Notes under the pieces: model-generated | What the model saw: the letters and a program-made list of their open reading frames with translations, nothing else | Database searches by the model: none | Told to the model about the DNA's origin: nothing | Assembly: GCF_016908875.1 (NCBI RefSeq) | Contig: NZ_JAFBES010000012.1 | Coordinates: 28,309 to 92,308, forward strand | Reading direction: 5' to 3' | Origin: Bacillus ectoiniformans | GTDB lineage: Bacteria > Bacillota > Bacilli > Bacillales > Domibacillaceae | DNA: 64,000 nucleotides | In this document: one piece after another, positions 42,693 to 50,081 of the stretch | How positions within the stretch are numbered: position 1 is the stretch's first letter | How the letters are laid out: every line of letters begins with the position of its first letter | Made by a program: the position numbers and the translations under genes

Positions 42693-44213
42693 TTGAAACG
42701 TTATAACCGCCTACTAATCCCTCCCATGCTATTAGTGTCTATAGCAGGGTGCAGCAGCCAAGAGCCAGCATCACCTAAGCCTCATTCCAAAGACCAGTCA
42801 CACCAAACTCAACAAGTCCAGCATCCGGCTACCGTTCGCGAAGAAATTTCCGCCCAAATCAGCTCGTTAAATAAACATATTCGTGAAATCAAATTGCCTC
42901 AGCCAAATGATGAATGGTACCTGATTCCAGCTTCCACCGCTTCTTTTTCTAAAGAGCAAGATTTCTCTTTAACATTGAAACTGGAGCAAAGAACGAAAAA
43001 TGAGAAGAAAAACAGCGGTCTTCCATTAAACATCACGGTAAAACCGTACCAAAAATCCGATGAGCAGGAATACATAAAACAGGGATTTACGAAGAAGAAG
43101 AATGGTAACAAAACCTATCTTATTCACCCAGACCCTAAAAAAAGTGAAATTGTCTTTACGTCTGCTGGCTACCTTTACCATGTAAGTTCATCCTCACTAG
43201 TCATGAATCAGCCGGTCTATTTATTAAATGTTCAAGAATTAATCAATATATCTCAAACGATGAACAAAAACTCTGCTTATAAAGAGTTTTTACGGATCGA
43301 ACCTCACAATTACGTGTTGCCTGAATATTTTACTGACAGCGAAAAAGATCCGATTTCAATCATGGTGAGTTACAGCAACCCCTATGGCTTCCAATCATTT
43401 AATCTAGATGAGCAGGAGCTGATCATTCAGAATGGAACCATGCAGTTATTTGAAAGCCGTTCATCTGTAGATGGCTCTCTTATTCCAAATGAAAGTAATG
43501 ATGAAGATTACACAAAAATAGAGGTTGATTCAGTCGTTGGTTATTTACAACATAGTGAACCTTATAAATTAGTGGCTGAATCACCTAATGGCGTATATTT
43601 GCAGATCAAGCCTGCTTCAGAGGTCAATGAAACGACCGGATCTGTTTGGACAAAGGAAGTACCTAACTGGGAAGAGGAAGCAAAGACGACGTTTATCAGC
43701 ATGTTTGCCGAGGGTGTGCTGCCACCTGCATCTAGTAGTGAAAAGGAACAGGCAAAAGAGAAGTCGAAACCCAAGTCAAACCAGGAGTCCTCTCTATTTA
43801 AAGTAAAAGATCAGCACTTCTCACTATACGGGATGATGATTGGTGCTACTACATCTGAAATGAAAGACCTTCTCGGCTCCCCTCAATACGAAGGGGCGGA
43901 TGAAACAGGTTTCGACGAATGGATTCAGCAGTATGAAAAGAATAACATTTATATCTCCTTCCATAATGAGCAAGCCACCTCTTTTTCCGCAGAGGTAAAT
44001 GAAAAAGAGTTAGAGAGGGCAATTACGGAAAACTTTCAAGGGGAGAAGTATATAAGTGAAGAGGGAACGAAATATCTATATCTCCCAGAGACTGAAGAAC
44101 TGTTGATGTATACTAGCACCAGTGACTCCCCTAACGTCACCGCTACAGTGACCTATGCAGATGGAAACTTTAAATACTGGGTTGAAGAAGGCAGTTTTAA
44201 AAAATATTACTAA
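42693..44213 (+). CDS. Lipoprotein of unknown function
   Basis: About 506 residues. The TTG start at 42693 is preferred because AAGGAG is eight bases upstream; an ATG at 42687 is too close. A lipobox (SIAGC, Cys near 20) is followed by a Ser/His/Gln-rich linker. No catalytic motif is recognised. The last 120 residues (MMIGATTSEMKDLLGSPQYEG...) resemble a DUF4309-like module seen in Bacillus lipoproteins. Many Lys/Glu, no repeats. Monocistronic with a strong terminator. Confidence 0.75.
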   Translation: MKRYNRLLIPPMLLVSIAGCSSQEPASPKPHSKDQSHQTQQVQHPATVREEISAQISSLNKHIREIKLPQPNDEWYLIPASTASFSKEQDFSLTLKLEQRTKNEKKNSGLPLNITVKPYQKSDEQEYIKQGFTKKKNGNKTYLIHPDPKKSEIVFTSAGYLYHVSSSSLVMNQPVYLLNVQELINISQTMNKNSAYKEFLRIEPHNYVLPEYFTDSEKDPISIMVSYSNPYGFQSFNLDEQELIIQNGTMQLFESRSSVDGSLIPNESNDEDYTKIEVDSVVGYLQHSEPYKLVAESPNGVYLQIKPASEVNETTGSVWTKEVPNWEEEAKTTFISMFAEGVLPPASSSEKEQAKEKSKPKSNQESSLFKVKDQHFSLYGMMIGATTSEMKDLLGSPQYEGADETGFDEWIQQYEKNNIYISFHNEQATSFSAEVNEKELERAITENFQGEKYISEEGTKYLYLPETEELLMYTSTSDSPNVTATVTYADGNFKYWVEEGSFKKYY

Positions 44214-44216
44214 CAG

Positions 44217-44250
44217 TAAAAAGGCGCTCTTAGGTCGAGCGCCTTTTTTA
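44217..44250. terminator. Bidirectional terminator
   Basis: AAAAAGGCGCTC and GAGCGCCTTTTTT form a 12-bp perfect stem between convergent genes. Confidence 0.9.
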
Positions 44251-44264
44251 TTGTGACCAGAGGC

Positions 44265-45149
44265 TTATTTGGGTGAAAAGTTATAAGCGTTTTTTTTAAA
44301 CTGATCATCATGCTGCTTAAAGAAATCATAGTATGCCCGCACATTCTCAAGCTCCGTCCATTTCTTCACCGCAGCCGGTGATGCATCTAGGTCATAGATT
44401 TTCGCCCCACGCATTGATAGCAGGAAGGGCGAATGCGTCGCGATCACAAACTGGCAGCCGAAAAAACGGGCAGAGTCTTCAATAAACTGCACCAGTTCCA
44501 TCTGGCGTTTCGGTGACAGGCTATTCTCTGGCTCATCTAATAAATAGAGTCCATTGTCCACTATTTTCTCAGTAAAGTACTTGAAGGCACTTTCCCCATT
44601 TGACCATTCCCTTACATTATCCATCAGCTCCTGTCTCACAAACCGGGACTGCGACTTGCTTCTAGCAGCATTTACTTTTTTCAGCTGTTCATAATCGGCC
44701 ATGGACTTCATCTGAAAAGAAGAATATTTCGCCTCTACATATTCTGTAAATAATTCCTCTCGCTTTTGATCAATTCCTTCATTGAGTGTACGGATATCTA
44801 GCATATAATCAAACACATCATCACTCGTAATGATTCTACTCTGCTCTGGGATCTCTGCCGCCTGCTGCACATGACACATTTGAACATAATCAGGATAGAA
44901 GCTCGATTGATTGAATCGCGATTCTCGGCTGAGCTCAAGCTTTTCTGCGATAACATTTAAAGCTGTTGTTTTTCCCGAACCATTACCGCCGTATAAAATC
45001 GTCACTGGCTCAAAAACCATTTCCATAAATCCTTTACTAGATAAAACCTTAAACGGATAAAACGAATCGTAACAGGTCCTCTTCACATCGATTAAAAAAT
45101 CAAACTCCTGCTCCTGATCAGGAAACGAGAATTCCTTTATGTACATCAT
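44265..45149 (-). CDS. Stand-alone AAA/ABC-type ATPase
   Basis: 294 residues. Walker A YGGNGSGKTT near 53, signature-like region LSPKRQ, Walker B LYLLDEPE near 200 and switch His in IATHSPF near 235: an ABC/SMC-like ATPase of the AAA_21 type. The coiled-coil insert is short, and there is no TOPRIM nuclease domain and no partner nuclease gene. Such lone ATPases occur widely in Firmicutes. ATG is behind AGGAGG. Role unknown; a housekeeping or stress function is as likely as defence. Confidence 0.85.
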   Translation of the reverse strand: MMYIKEFSFPDQEQEFDFLIDVKRTCYDSFYPFKVLSSKGFMEMVFEPVTILYGGNGSGKTTALNVIAEKLELSRESRFNQSSFYPDYVQMCHVQQAAEIPEQSRIITSDDVFDYMLDIRTLNEGIDQKREELFTEYVEAKYSSFQMKSMADYEQLKKVNAARSKSQSRFVRQELMDNVREWSNGESAFKYFTEKIVDNGLYLLDEPENSLSPKRQMELVQFIEDSARFFGCQFVIATHSPFLLSMRGAKIYDLDASPAAVKKWTELENVRAYYDFFKQHDDQFKKNAYNFSPK

Positions 45150-45304
45150 GATTCGGCCTCCTGTAAATTAGATGCCTTAAAAAAACAGCCAGTTTCGCTA
45201 CTGGCTGTTTGATCTGGCTCAAAAAGTATAGTAGCTGTTAACATAAGCCCATTTGTTACAGCAACTTGCTTTAATCTCATATTGCTTAACTCTGTCAATT
45301 TCAT
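45146..45304 (-). CDS. Possible small peptide gene between membrane and ATPase genes
   Basis: A 52-codon frame starts with MKLTELSNMRLKQV behind GGGGG, just after the stop of the 45315-45650 gene. Its stop (TGA) overlaps the ATG of the ATPase gene. A perfect 10-bp terminator hairpin (45177-45210) with a T-run lies inside its 3' half, so most transcripts would end within it. It could be a chance frame, or a leader peptide whose translation opens the terminator. No homologue recognised. Confidence 0.3.
   Translation of the reverse strand: MKLTELSNMRLKQVAVTNGLMLTATILFEPDQTASSETGCFFKASNLQEAES
45177..45210 (-). terminator. Hairpin terminator upstream of the ATPase gene
   Basis: AAACAGCCAG and CTGGCTGTTT form a perfect stem with a 10-base loop and seven Ts on the minus strand, 30 bases before the ATPase start codon. 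Confidence 0.85.
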
Positions 45305-45314
45305 ATTCATCCCC

Positions 45315-45650
45315 CTATAACTGAGGTGATCTCTTGTTTTCTTTTCTATACCCTCTAAAATAAATAATAGGATTTAGTATACTGATAGCCGCAATTATCA
45401 AAAACAGAGCAGTTGAAACCGCGTCTCCTCCTAAATTCATTTCATCTACTATGATGCCGCTATAAAAAAGAACTTGGGCTGAGACAAATATAGATAGAAT
45501 TGATATACAAGTAACAGTAAAACCGTTGATAACTTTACTATTAGCTCTCGGAAGAATTATGATAACAAGTAAGACCAATAACAAGATTAAAAACGAAACG
45601 AAAATTGGCCTTAACAAAGTAAATGTTCCGAACGATTCATATGTGTACAT
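45315..45650 (-). CDS. Small membrane protein
   Basis: 111 residues from ATG 45648-45650, seven bases after AGGAGG; the longer frame upstream has no ribosome site. Three hydrophobic helices (FLILLLVLLVIIILP, CISILSIFVSAQVLFYSGII, ALFLIIAAISILNPIIY) end in a basic tail (RGYRKENKRSPQL). No family recognised. It lies between the DUF4256 gene (77 bases upstream) and a possible small ORF. Confidence 0.65.
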   Translation of the reverse strand: MYTYESFGTFTLLRPIFVSFLILLLVLLVIIILPRANSKVINGFTVTCISILSIFVSAQVLFYSGIIVDEMNLGGDAVSTALFLIIAAISILNPIIYFRGYRKENKRSPQL

Positions 45651-45727
45651 AATATTCCTCCTGCTTTCTTGGAGCACAAAGATAGTTTACATCCTAGTAC
45701 TGAAATTCAATTTACTCTCTGTAACAT

Positions 45728-46288
45728 TTAAACACTTAGCCATCCACGGAATCCTCTGGCAGCATAGTAGGAATCTGCTCCATTGTGGTATACAAAAACA
45801 GTGTCGTAGCGACGATCACAAAAAATGGCTCCGCCAAGTTCTCTAATATTAGCCGGTGTTTTCACCCAGCTTGATGTTTTCGCATCGAAATTTCCAAGTT
45901 TCTGTAGCTCCCGGTATTGCTCTTCCGTTAACAGCTCAATTCCCATCGCAGCAGCCATATCAATCACATTATTTTCTGGTTTATGTTTTTTCCTAGACTC
46001 CAGCGCTTCTCGGTCATAACAGACACTTCTGCGACCTTTAGGACTTTCCGGTGAACAGTCATAAAAGATGTATTCATTTGTCTCCTCATCATGACCAACG
46101 ACATCCGGCTCGCCGCCAGTTTGCTCCATTTCATTGAGTGACCACAGTTTTTCAAGATTAGCTTCTAGCTTTGCTTGGACTTTAGCCCACTCGATTCCTT
46201 CGTGTCGGTTCATGTTCTTCTCAAAACGGTCTTTCAGTATGTTAAATAATTCTTCACGCTGTTCAAGTGACAGTTCCTTATTGGTCAT
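45728..46288 (-). CDS. DUF4256 family protein
   Basis: 186 residues, soluble. It matches DUF4256 across its length: WSLNEMEQTGGEPDVVGHD, FYDCSPESPKGRRSVCYD and GGAIFCDRRYDTVFVYHNGA. The family is found in many Bacillaceae and other bacteria and has no known activity. The start is ATG behind AAGGAGGAACC. Monocistronic or leading the small membrane protein. Confidence 0.9.
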   Translation of the reverse strand: MTNKELSLEQREELFNILKDRFEKNMNRHEGIEWAKVQAKLEANLEKLWSLNEMEQTGGEPDVVGHDEETNEYIFYDCSPESPKGRRSVCYDREALESRKKHKPENNVIDMAAAMGIELLTEEQYRELQKLGNFDAKTSSWVKTPANIRELGGAIFCDRRYDTVFVYHNGADSYYAARGFRGWLSV

Positions 46289-46302
46289 CTCGGTTCCTCC
46301 TT

Positions 46303-46371
46303 AAACATGAGGACGGTTCTCGTTGTTCGCTCTAGGTACTGAAATATAACGAAGAACTGTCCCTATGGTCT
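46303..46371. repeat. Family-A palindromic repeat (copy 1)
   Basis: Arms GAGGACGGTTCT and AGAACTGTCCCT with an ATATAACGAA centre; diverged copy of the element at 48171. Confidence 0.6.
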
Positions 46372-46548
46372 CATTGTATAAAAGTACAACTCTCACACTT
46401 TACCATATTCTTACTTACACTTTAGCTAACAAATCGAAATACAGCAAGTGGAACAACGACTTATAAAATGTAGAATGATCATTTGGCATGTCTTATAATC
46501 AACAGAAACAAGGCATTTATGATTTTAAACAAAGGAGCGAGATACGAG

Positions 46549-46893
46549 GTGCAATGCTGTTGTCTAGATAAAGAACCGTATGTATTAAAGGCAGAAGGTG
46601 ATATCGGAGCTGACCCGTTCTGGTGCAATCACTGAGGGTGTAACATTGATGTTGAAGCTATACCGATTTCAGCTTTACTGAAAGCTGATTGGGTCGATTG
46701 GGCAAGAACTTATGGAGACTGGATCGATTGGAATGAAGATTGTTTGCTGCCAAATGGGATAGGATTGGAGGATGCCCATAACATTCAAGGAGAGAAATTA
46801 ACGAAGAAAACAATAAAAGAGCTAAATGGGATCTATAAAGTAAAGTTCAGCCCCTCTTCGACAGCTCGTCTATATAATAGAAATTTTCGGTAA
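46549..46893 (+). pseudogene. Zinc-ribbon protein gene interrupted by in-frame TGA
   Basis: From GTG 46549 (AAGGAG 11 bases upstream) a 114-codon frame runs to TAA 46891 with a single TGA at 46633-46635. The product reads VQCCCLDKEPYVL, then FWCNH-TGA-GCNIDVE, then a Trp-rich region (DWVDWARTYGDWIDWNE) and KVKFSPSSTARLY. TGA stands where CxxC-C spacing predicts a cysteine. The rest stays open and coherent, so this is either a very recent nonsense mutation (TGC or TGT to TGA) or recoding. ATG 46519 is an alternative in-frame start. Lies upstream of the Zur-controlled S14 gene. Confidence 0.75.
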
Positions 46894-46942
46894 TAAAACT
46901 TTGAGCCAGTAAGATCTGTTTGAATCAGGTTTTACCGTTTGC

Positions 46943-46963
46943 AAATCGTAATAATTTCGATTA
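46943..46963 (+). promoter_or_regulatory. Zur box 1 upstream of S14
   Basis: AAATCGTAATAATTTCGATTA matches the Bacillus Zur consensus AAATCGTAATNATTACGATTT at all but two positions. 110 bases before the S14 start. Confidence 0.75.
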
Positions 46964-47029
46964 ATATAGTGTTATCGTTTACTTACAAGGAAAGTGAATA
47001 GGTTTAATTTTTCAAGAAAAATTTTTTAT

Positions 47030-47050
47030 AAATCGTAATCATTACTAATT
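47030..47050 (+). promoter_or_regulatory. Zur box 2 upstream of S14
   Basis: AAATCGTAATCATTACTAATT has a perfect left half and central ATTAC of the Zur operator; right end diverged. 23 bases before the S14 start codon. Confidence 0.8.
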
Positions 47051-47072
47051 ATTAATAAAGGAGGCCCTTGAT

Positions 47073-47342
47073 ATGGCTAAAAAATCAAAAGTGGCAAAAG
47101 AATTAAAAAGACAAAAGATGGTGGAAAAGTATGCAGAGTTACGAAAAGAACTAAAAGAAAAAGGTGATTATGCGGCCTTAAGTAAGCTCCCTCGGGATTC
47201 AGCCCCTTCCCGGCTTCATAATCGCTGTCAAGTAACTGGCAGACCTAGAGGCTACCTGAGAAAGTTTAAAATGTCCCGTATTGCATTCCGCGAATTCGCT
47301 CATAAAGGTCAGATTCCTGGCGTAAAAAAATCCAGCTGGTAA
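47073..47342 (+). CDS. rpsN: Ribosomal protein S14, zinc-independent form
   Basis: 89 residues, the long C-minus type: [23 protein letters not shown] is present but the two CxxC pairs of zinc-binding S14 are absent. It replaces zinc-binding S14 in the 30S subunit during zinc starvation, freeing zinc. Two Zur boxes upstream agree. B. subtilis counterpart is rpsNB (yhzA). ATG is seven bases after AAGGAGG. A 118-residue unknown gene follows 70 bases downstream and L31 type B is convergent. Confidence 0.96.
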   Translation: MAKKSKVAKELKRQKMVEKYAELRKELKEKGDYAALSKLPRDSAPSRLHNRCQVTGRPRGYLRKFKMSRIAFREFAHKGQIPGVKKSSW

Positions 47343-47412
47343 TAAAAATTGAAGAATTATCGTTCAATAATTAAGAGGGAAATGATTACTAAAAGAAAGA
47401 TGGTCGTTAGGA

Positions 47413-47769
47413 ATGAATGAGAAAATGATGGAAGTATTTGAGAAGAACATAGTCGATAATCTGCCAACAAAGAAAAGAGAGCTTTATCAATTTATTGTAG
47501 GCATTGAAGACAAACTAGCTCAGCAAGCAGAAACCAAAGAGCAGTTTTTAATGCTTCTTAAAAAACATCTGCCCCATTTACAGGCAGCCCATCGTTTTGA
47601 TATGACATTACAAGAGATCGTAAACCTAATGCATGAAATCGAAGACGAAATCAACAATAGACTTGAAAACAAGATGAGAAGATATCAATGGATTGATTAC
47701 ACTGAACACGCACAAGCCAACCACCATGTCATTCAAACGAATACACAGTACTTCTTAGTTCTAGCTTAG
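47413..47769 (+). CDS. Helical protein of unknown function next to S14
   Basis: 118 residues, all-helical, rich in Gln/Glu/Lys (KKRELYQFIVGIEDKLAQQ; HEIEDEINNRLENKMRR). No Cys, no membrane segment, no named family. It is in the same direction as S14 with no terminator between, so it is likely read from the Zur-controlled transcript; a terminator follows it. Expression under zinc limitation is an inference. A chaperone-like or regulatory role cannot be judged. Confidence 0.65.
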   Translation: MNEKMMEVFEKNIVDNLPTKKRELYQFIVGIEDKLAQQAETKEQFLMLLKKHLPHLQAAHRFDMTLQEIVNLMHEIEDEINNRLENKMRRYQWIDYTEHAQANHHVIQTNTQYFLVLA

Positions 47770-47808
47770 AAAGAGAAAGCAATAGCTCTTCCTTTCTTAT
47801 ACAAAAGT

Positions 47809-47848
47809 AAAAACCCTTGACCGATCATCTATCGCCAAGGGTTTTATT
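47809..47848. terminator. Bidirectional terminator
   Basis: AAAACCCTTG and CAAGGGTTTT form a perfect 10-bp stem between the convergent 118-residue and L31 genes. Confidence 0.85.
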
Positions 47849-47854
47849 TGCTCT

Positions 47855-48109
47855 TTATTTCTTTTCTTTCATATTATACTTCTGCATAAAGCGATCCACA
47901 CGGCCGCCTTTGTCAGCAAACTTCTGTTTTCCAGTATAGAACGGATGTGTGTCTGAACTTACCTCCACCTTAATTAACGGATAGGTGTTGCCATCTTCCC
48001 ATTCGATCGTTTCATTAGATGACTTCGTTGAGCCAGTCAAAAATTTATACCCGCTGTTCACGTCCATGAACACGACTTTCCCATATCTCGGATGTACTTC
48101 CGGTTTCAT
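47855..48109 (-). CDS. rpmE2: Ribosomal protein L31 type B
   Basis: 84 residues, beginning [16 protein letters not shown] and containing [20 protein letters not shown]: the zinc-free L31B. The CxxC of type A is absent. It displaces L31 type A on the 50S subunit under zinc limitation, as YtiA does in B. subtilis. A Zur box lies 36 bases upstream. ATG behind GAGGTGATG. Confidence 0.96.
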   Translation of the reverse strand: MKPEVHPRYGKVVFMDVNSGYKFLTGSTKSSNETIEWEDGNTYPLIKVEVSSDTHPFYTGKQKFADKGGRVDRFMQKYNMKEKK

Positions 48110-48144
48110 TTCATCACCTCATAATTAGATTATAAACTTATATT

Positions 48145-48164
48145 AAACGAAATGATTACGTTTT
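48145..48164 (-). promoter_or_regulatory. Zur box of L31 type B
   Basis: Minus-strand AAAACGTAATCATTTCGTTT is a near-symmetric variant of the Zur operator (AAATCGTAATCATTACGATTT), 36 bases upstream of the L31 start. Confidence 0.75.
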
Positions 48165-48170
48165 GCAAAT

Positions 48171-48243
48171 GAAACGCTGGGGACGGTTCTTGTGTTTCAT
48201 CCCCGCCGACAGAATGAAACGATAGAACCGTCCCCATGTTTCA
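48171..48243. repeat. Family-A palindromic repeat (copy 2, best formed)
   Basis: GAAACGCTGGGGACGGTTCT-type left arm and AGAACCGTCCCC-ATGTTTC right arm flank TTTCAT...ATGAAAC. About 73 bases, nearly perfect inverted repeat. Confidence 0.8.
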
Positions 48244-48248
48244 ACTGA

Positions 48249-49199
48249 TTAATTCCTAATAATGATATACACCATATAGCCAATATACGCGATGGCTAAA
48301 ATGATTCCTTCCACTCTGTCTACCTTGAACTTTGTTCTTGAGAATAATAATAAGGTGACTGTTAATACAATCATGAGAAGAGCATCTGTAAAAATTTTAG
48401 GATCCACCGCTAATGGCGAAATGACTGAAGCAGTGCCTAATACAAAAAAGATATTAAAAATATTGCTTCCGACTATGTTTCCAAGCGCAATTTCACTTTC
48501 TTTCTTAACTGCGGCGGTTATAGATGTAATTAATTCTGGAAGCGAGGTACCAACAGCTACAATGGTTAACCCAACTAGCGTTTCGCTCATCCCGAATGAG
48601 AAAGCAATTTCAGTCGCGCTTCCGACAACCAAGTCGCCGCCCCAAATGATCCCTCCTAGACCTAGAAGCGTAAAAAGAATATTCTTTCCCCATGCAATTT
48701 CTGCCGGCGCTTCCTCCTCTTCTTTTTTCCGTCCGTGCCGAGCTACTTCAAATATGTAATACAGAAATATCGCAAAGAAAAGAAGCAATATAAACCCATC
48801 GCCTCTAGTTATGAAGTTGCCGTCAGCGCCTTGCAGCTGTATATCGCTAATTAAAACAAAAAGCACGACACTGCCAAGCAGAGTAAACGGAATCTCCTTG
48901 CGAATCGTTTCACTTTCAACCATCAATGGCGCAATCATCGCCGTTATTCCAACAACCAATGTAATATTAAAGATGTTACTTCCAACGACATTCCCGATAG
49001 CTACGCCTGCACTGCCATCTAGTGCGGCGAGAATACTCACCGTCGCTTCAGGCGAGCTCGTTCCAAATGCTACAATCGTCAGACCGATTAACAATGGGGA
49101 AACCCTAAGTGCACGCGCAATACTCGAAGACCCGCTCACAAAAAAGTCAGCCCCTTTAATTAAAAGAACAAAACCAACCAATAACCAAATATATGTCAT
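48249..49199 (-). CDS. Calcium/sodium antiporter (CaCA family, YrbG-like)
   Basis: 316 residues, ten helices in two inverted repeats. Both alpha repeats are visible: VAFGTSSPEATVSILAA with VVGSNIFNI, and VAVGTSLPELITSITAA with IVGSNIFNI; the acidic ion ligands (SPE, LPE) are intact. It exchanges Na+ for Ca2+. Start is ATG 49197-49199 with GGAGG eight bases upstream, not the longer frame that runs into repeat 49231. Flanked on both sides by family-A repeats. Confidence 0.92.
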   Translation of the reverse strand: MTYIWLLVGFVLLIKGADFFVSGSSSIARALRVSPLLIGLTIVAFGTSSPEATVSILAALDGSAGVAIGNVVGSNIFNITLVVGITAMIAPLMVESETIRKEIPFTLLGSVVLFVLISDIQLQGADGNFITRGDGFILLLFFAIFLYYIFEVARHGRKKEEEEAPAEIAWGKNILFTLLGLGGIIWGGDLVVGSATEIAFSFGMSETLVGLTIVAVGTSLPELITSITAAVKKESEIALGNIVGSNIFNIFFVLGTASVISPLAVDPKIFTDALLMIVLTVTLLLFSRTKFKVDRVEGIILAIAYIGYMVYIIIRN

Positions 49200-49230
49200 T
49201 CCTGCAGCCTCCATTTTCTGAAACATAGGG

Positions 49231-49294
49231 TGAAACACTGGGGACGGTTCTTGTGTTGCATGCCCAGCATAGAAATAAAACCATCCCCTTTCAA
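49231..49294. repeat. Family-A palindromic repeat (copy 3)
   Basis: GAAACACTGGGGACGGTTCT left arm; right arm ACCATCCCC-TTTC diverged. Confidence 0.7.
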
Positions 49295-49301
49295 TAGGTG
49301 T

Positions 49302-49535
49302 TTAATTAAGCCTAATCCAAAAGAATCCGAACAATATTACTCCTAAACTAATATTACCGAAAAACTCAACTTTGTTGTTACTTTTTAATTTATAGCCCGC
49401 ACTAATAAAATGGAATAAGGAAAGAAAGAAAAAGAATGAATTCATAATATAATCAGGCTCTAGAAAAGCTAGAGAAAAGATATGAGCAATTGCGATGATT
49501 AGGAGACCAACCTTCAGCTTCTTTTCATGGGACAT
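49302..49535 (-). CDS. Small membrane protein
   Basis: 77 residues from ATG 49533-49535 behind AAGGGGTG. Three short hydrophobic segments (VGLLIIAIAHIFSLAFL, SFFFFLSLFHFISAGY, ISLGVILFGFFWI). No family recognised. Followed in the same direction by nothing; preceded by another small membrane protein gene 46 bases upstream, so both may form an operon. Confidence 0.6.
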   Translation of the reverse strand: MSHEKKLKVGLLIIAIAHIFSLAFLEPDYIMNSFFFFLSLFHFISAGYKLKSNNKVEFFGNISLGVILFGFFWIRLN

Positions 49536-49581
49536 AGCTAGCACCCCTTTAATTATTTATATTTGCACCCGCCTGCTTAAC

Positions 49582-49797
49582 CTAAGATTTTTTTAGTCTA
49601 GACACAATAAATTCAGTTATAAAGAAAATAGACAGCCCCATTATTAATATAGTAAATGAGCTAGAGATCAACTGCTTATCGAAGAACTGTTCAAATACAC
49701 TATTTACAAGCAGCACGATTCCCCAAAATACAAAGGTGATAAAGTAAGCCATATTCACAGCTTTTTTGTTGATCTTATCATCGTGCTTAAAAAACAT
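49582..49797 (-). CDS. Small membrane protein
   Basis: 71 residues, two helices (ITFVFWGIVLLVNSVF, FTILIMGLSIFFITEFIV) with basic ends. ATG behind AGGGGAGGGG. First of two small membrane protein genes. No family recognised. Confidence 0.6.
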   Translation of the reverse strand: MFFKHDDKINKKAVNMAYFITFVFWGIVLLVNSVFEQFFDKQLISSSFTILIMGLSIFFITEFIVSRLKKS

Positions 49798-49969
49798 CTA
49801 ACCCCTCCCCTATTATTCACTTTTATCTTACCGTTTTTATCCAAATAATTCTAATTAAAACGTACTCTTTCCTGTCCCTTTTCTTCGTAACGTTCTTCTC
49901 CATTTGCAGTAAAATGATCACTGATATGTTATATTTAAACTACTATTTGACGGAAAGGAGAGATTTTTT

Positions 49970-50026
49970 ATGATAAGAAATCAACGCGCTGAGATTGTAA
50001 CAATTGGGGAGGTATGTGCAAAATAA
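49970..50026 (+). CDS. Possible 18-residue leader peptide upstream of rsgA
   Basis: ATG 49970 lies eight bases after a strong AAAGGAG; the frame MIRNQRAEIVTIGEVCAK ends at TAA 50024-50026, 56 bases before the rsgA start. It may be a leader peptide, or the 5' stub of a lost gene: AEIVTIG resembles the start of CinA-type proteins. No attenuator hairpin could be recognised. Confidence 0.35.
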   Translation: MIRNQRAEIVTIGEVCAK

Positions 50027-50081
50027 ATGATTGCATGAAGCCTCCCAAAGGTTATGATCTGAACTTTAGGAGGAAATGAAA

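Noticed and set aside
44265..45149. Lone AAA ATPase as an OLD/Gabija-like defence ATPase
   Set aside because: There is no TOPRIM domain and no UvrD-like or nuclease partner next to it, so a defence label is not justified.
46633..46680. SECIS element after the in-frame TGA
   Set aside because: Only a weak 5-bp AACAT/ATGTT stem is possible and the apical GU features of bacterial SECIS are not seen, so selenocysteine is kept only as an alternative.
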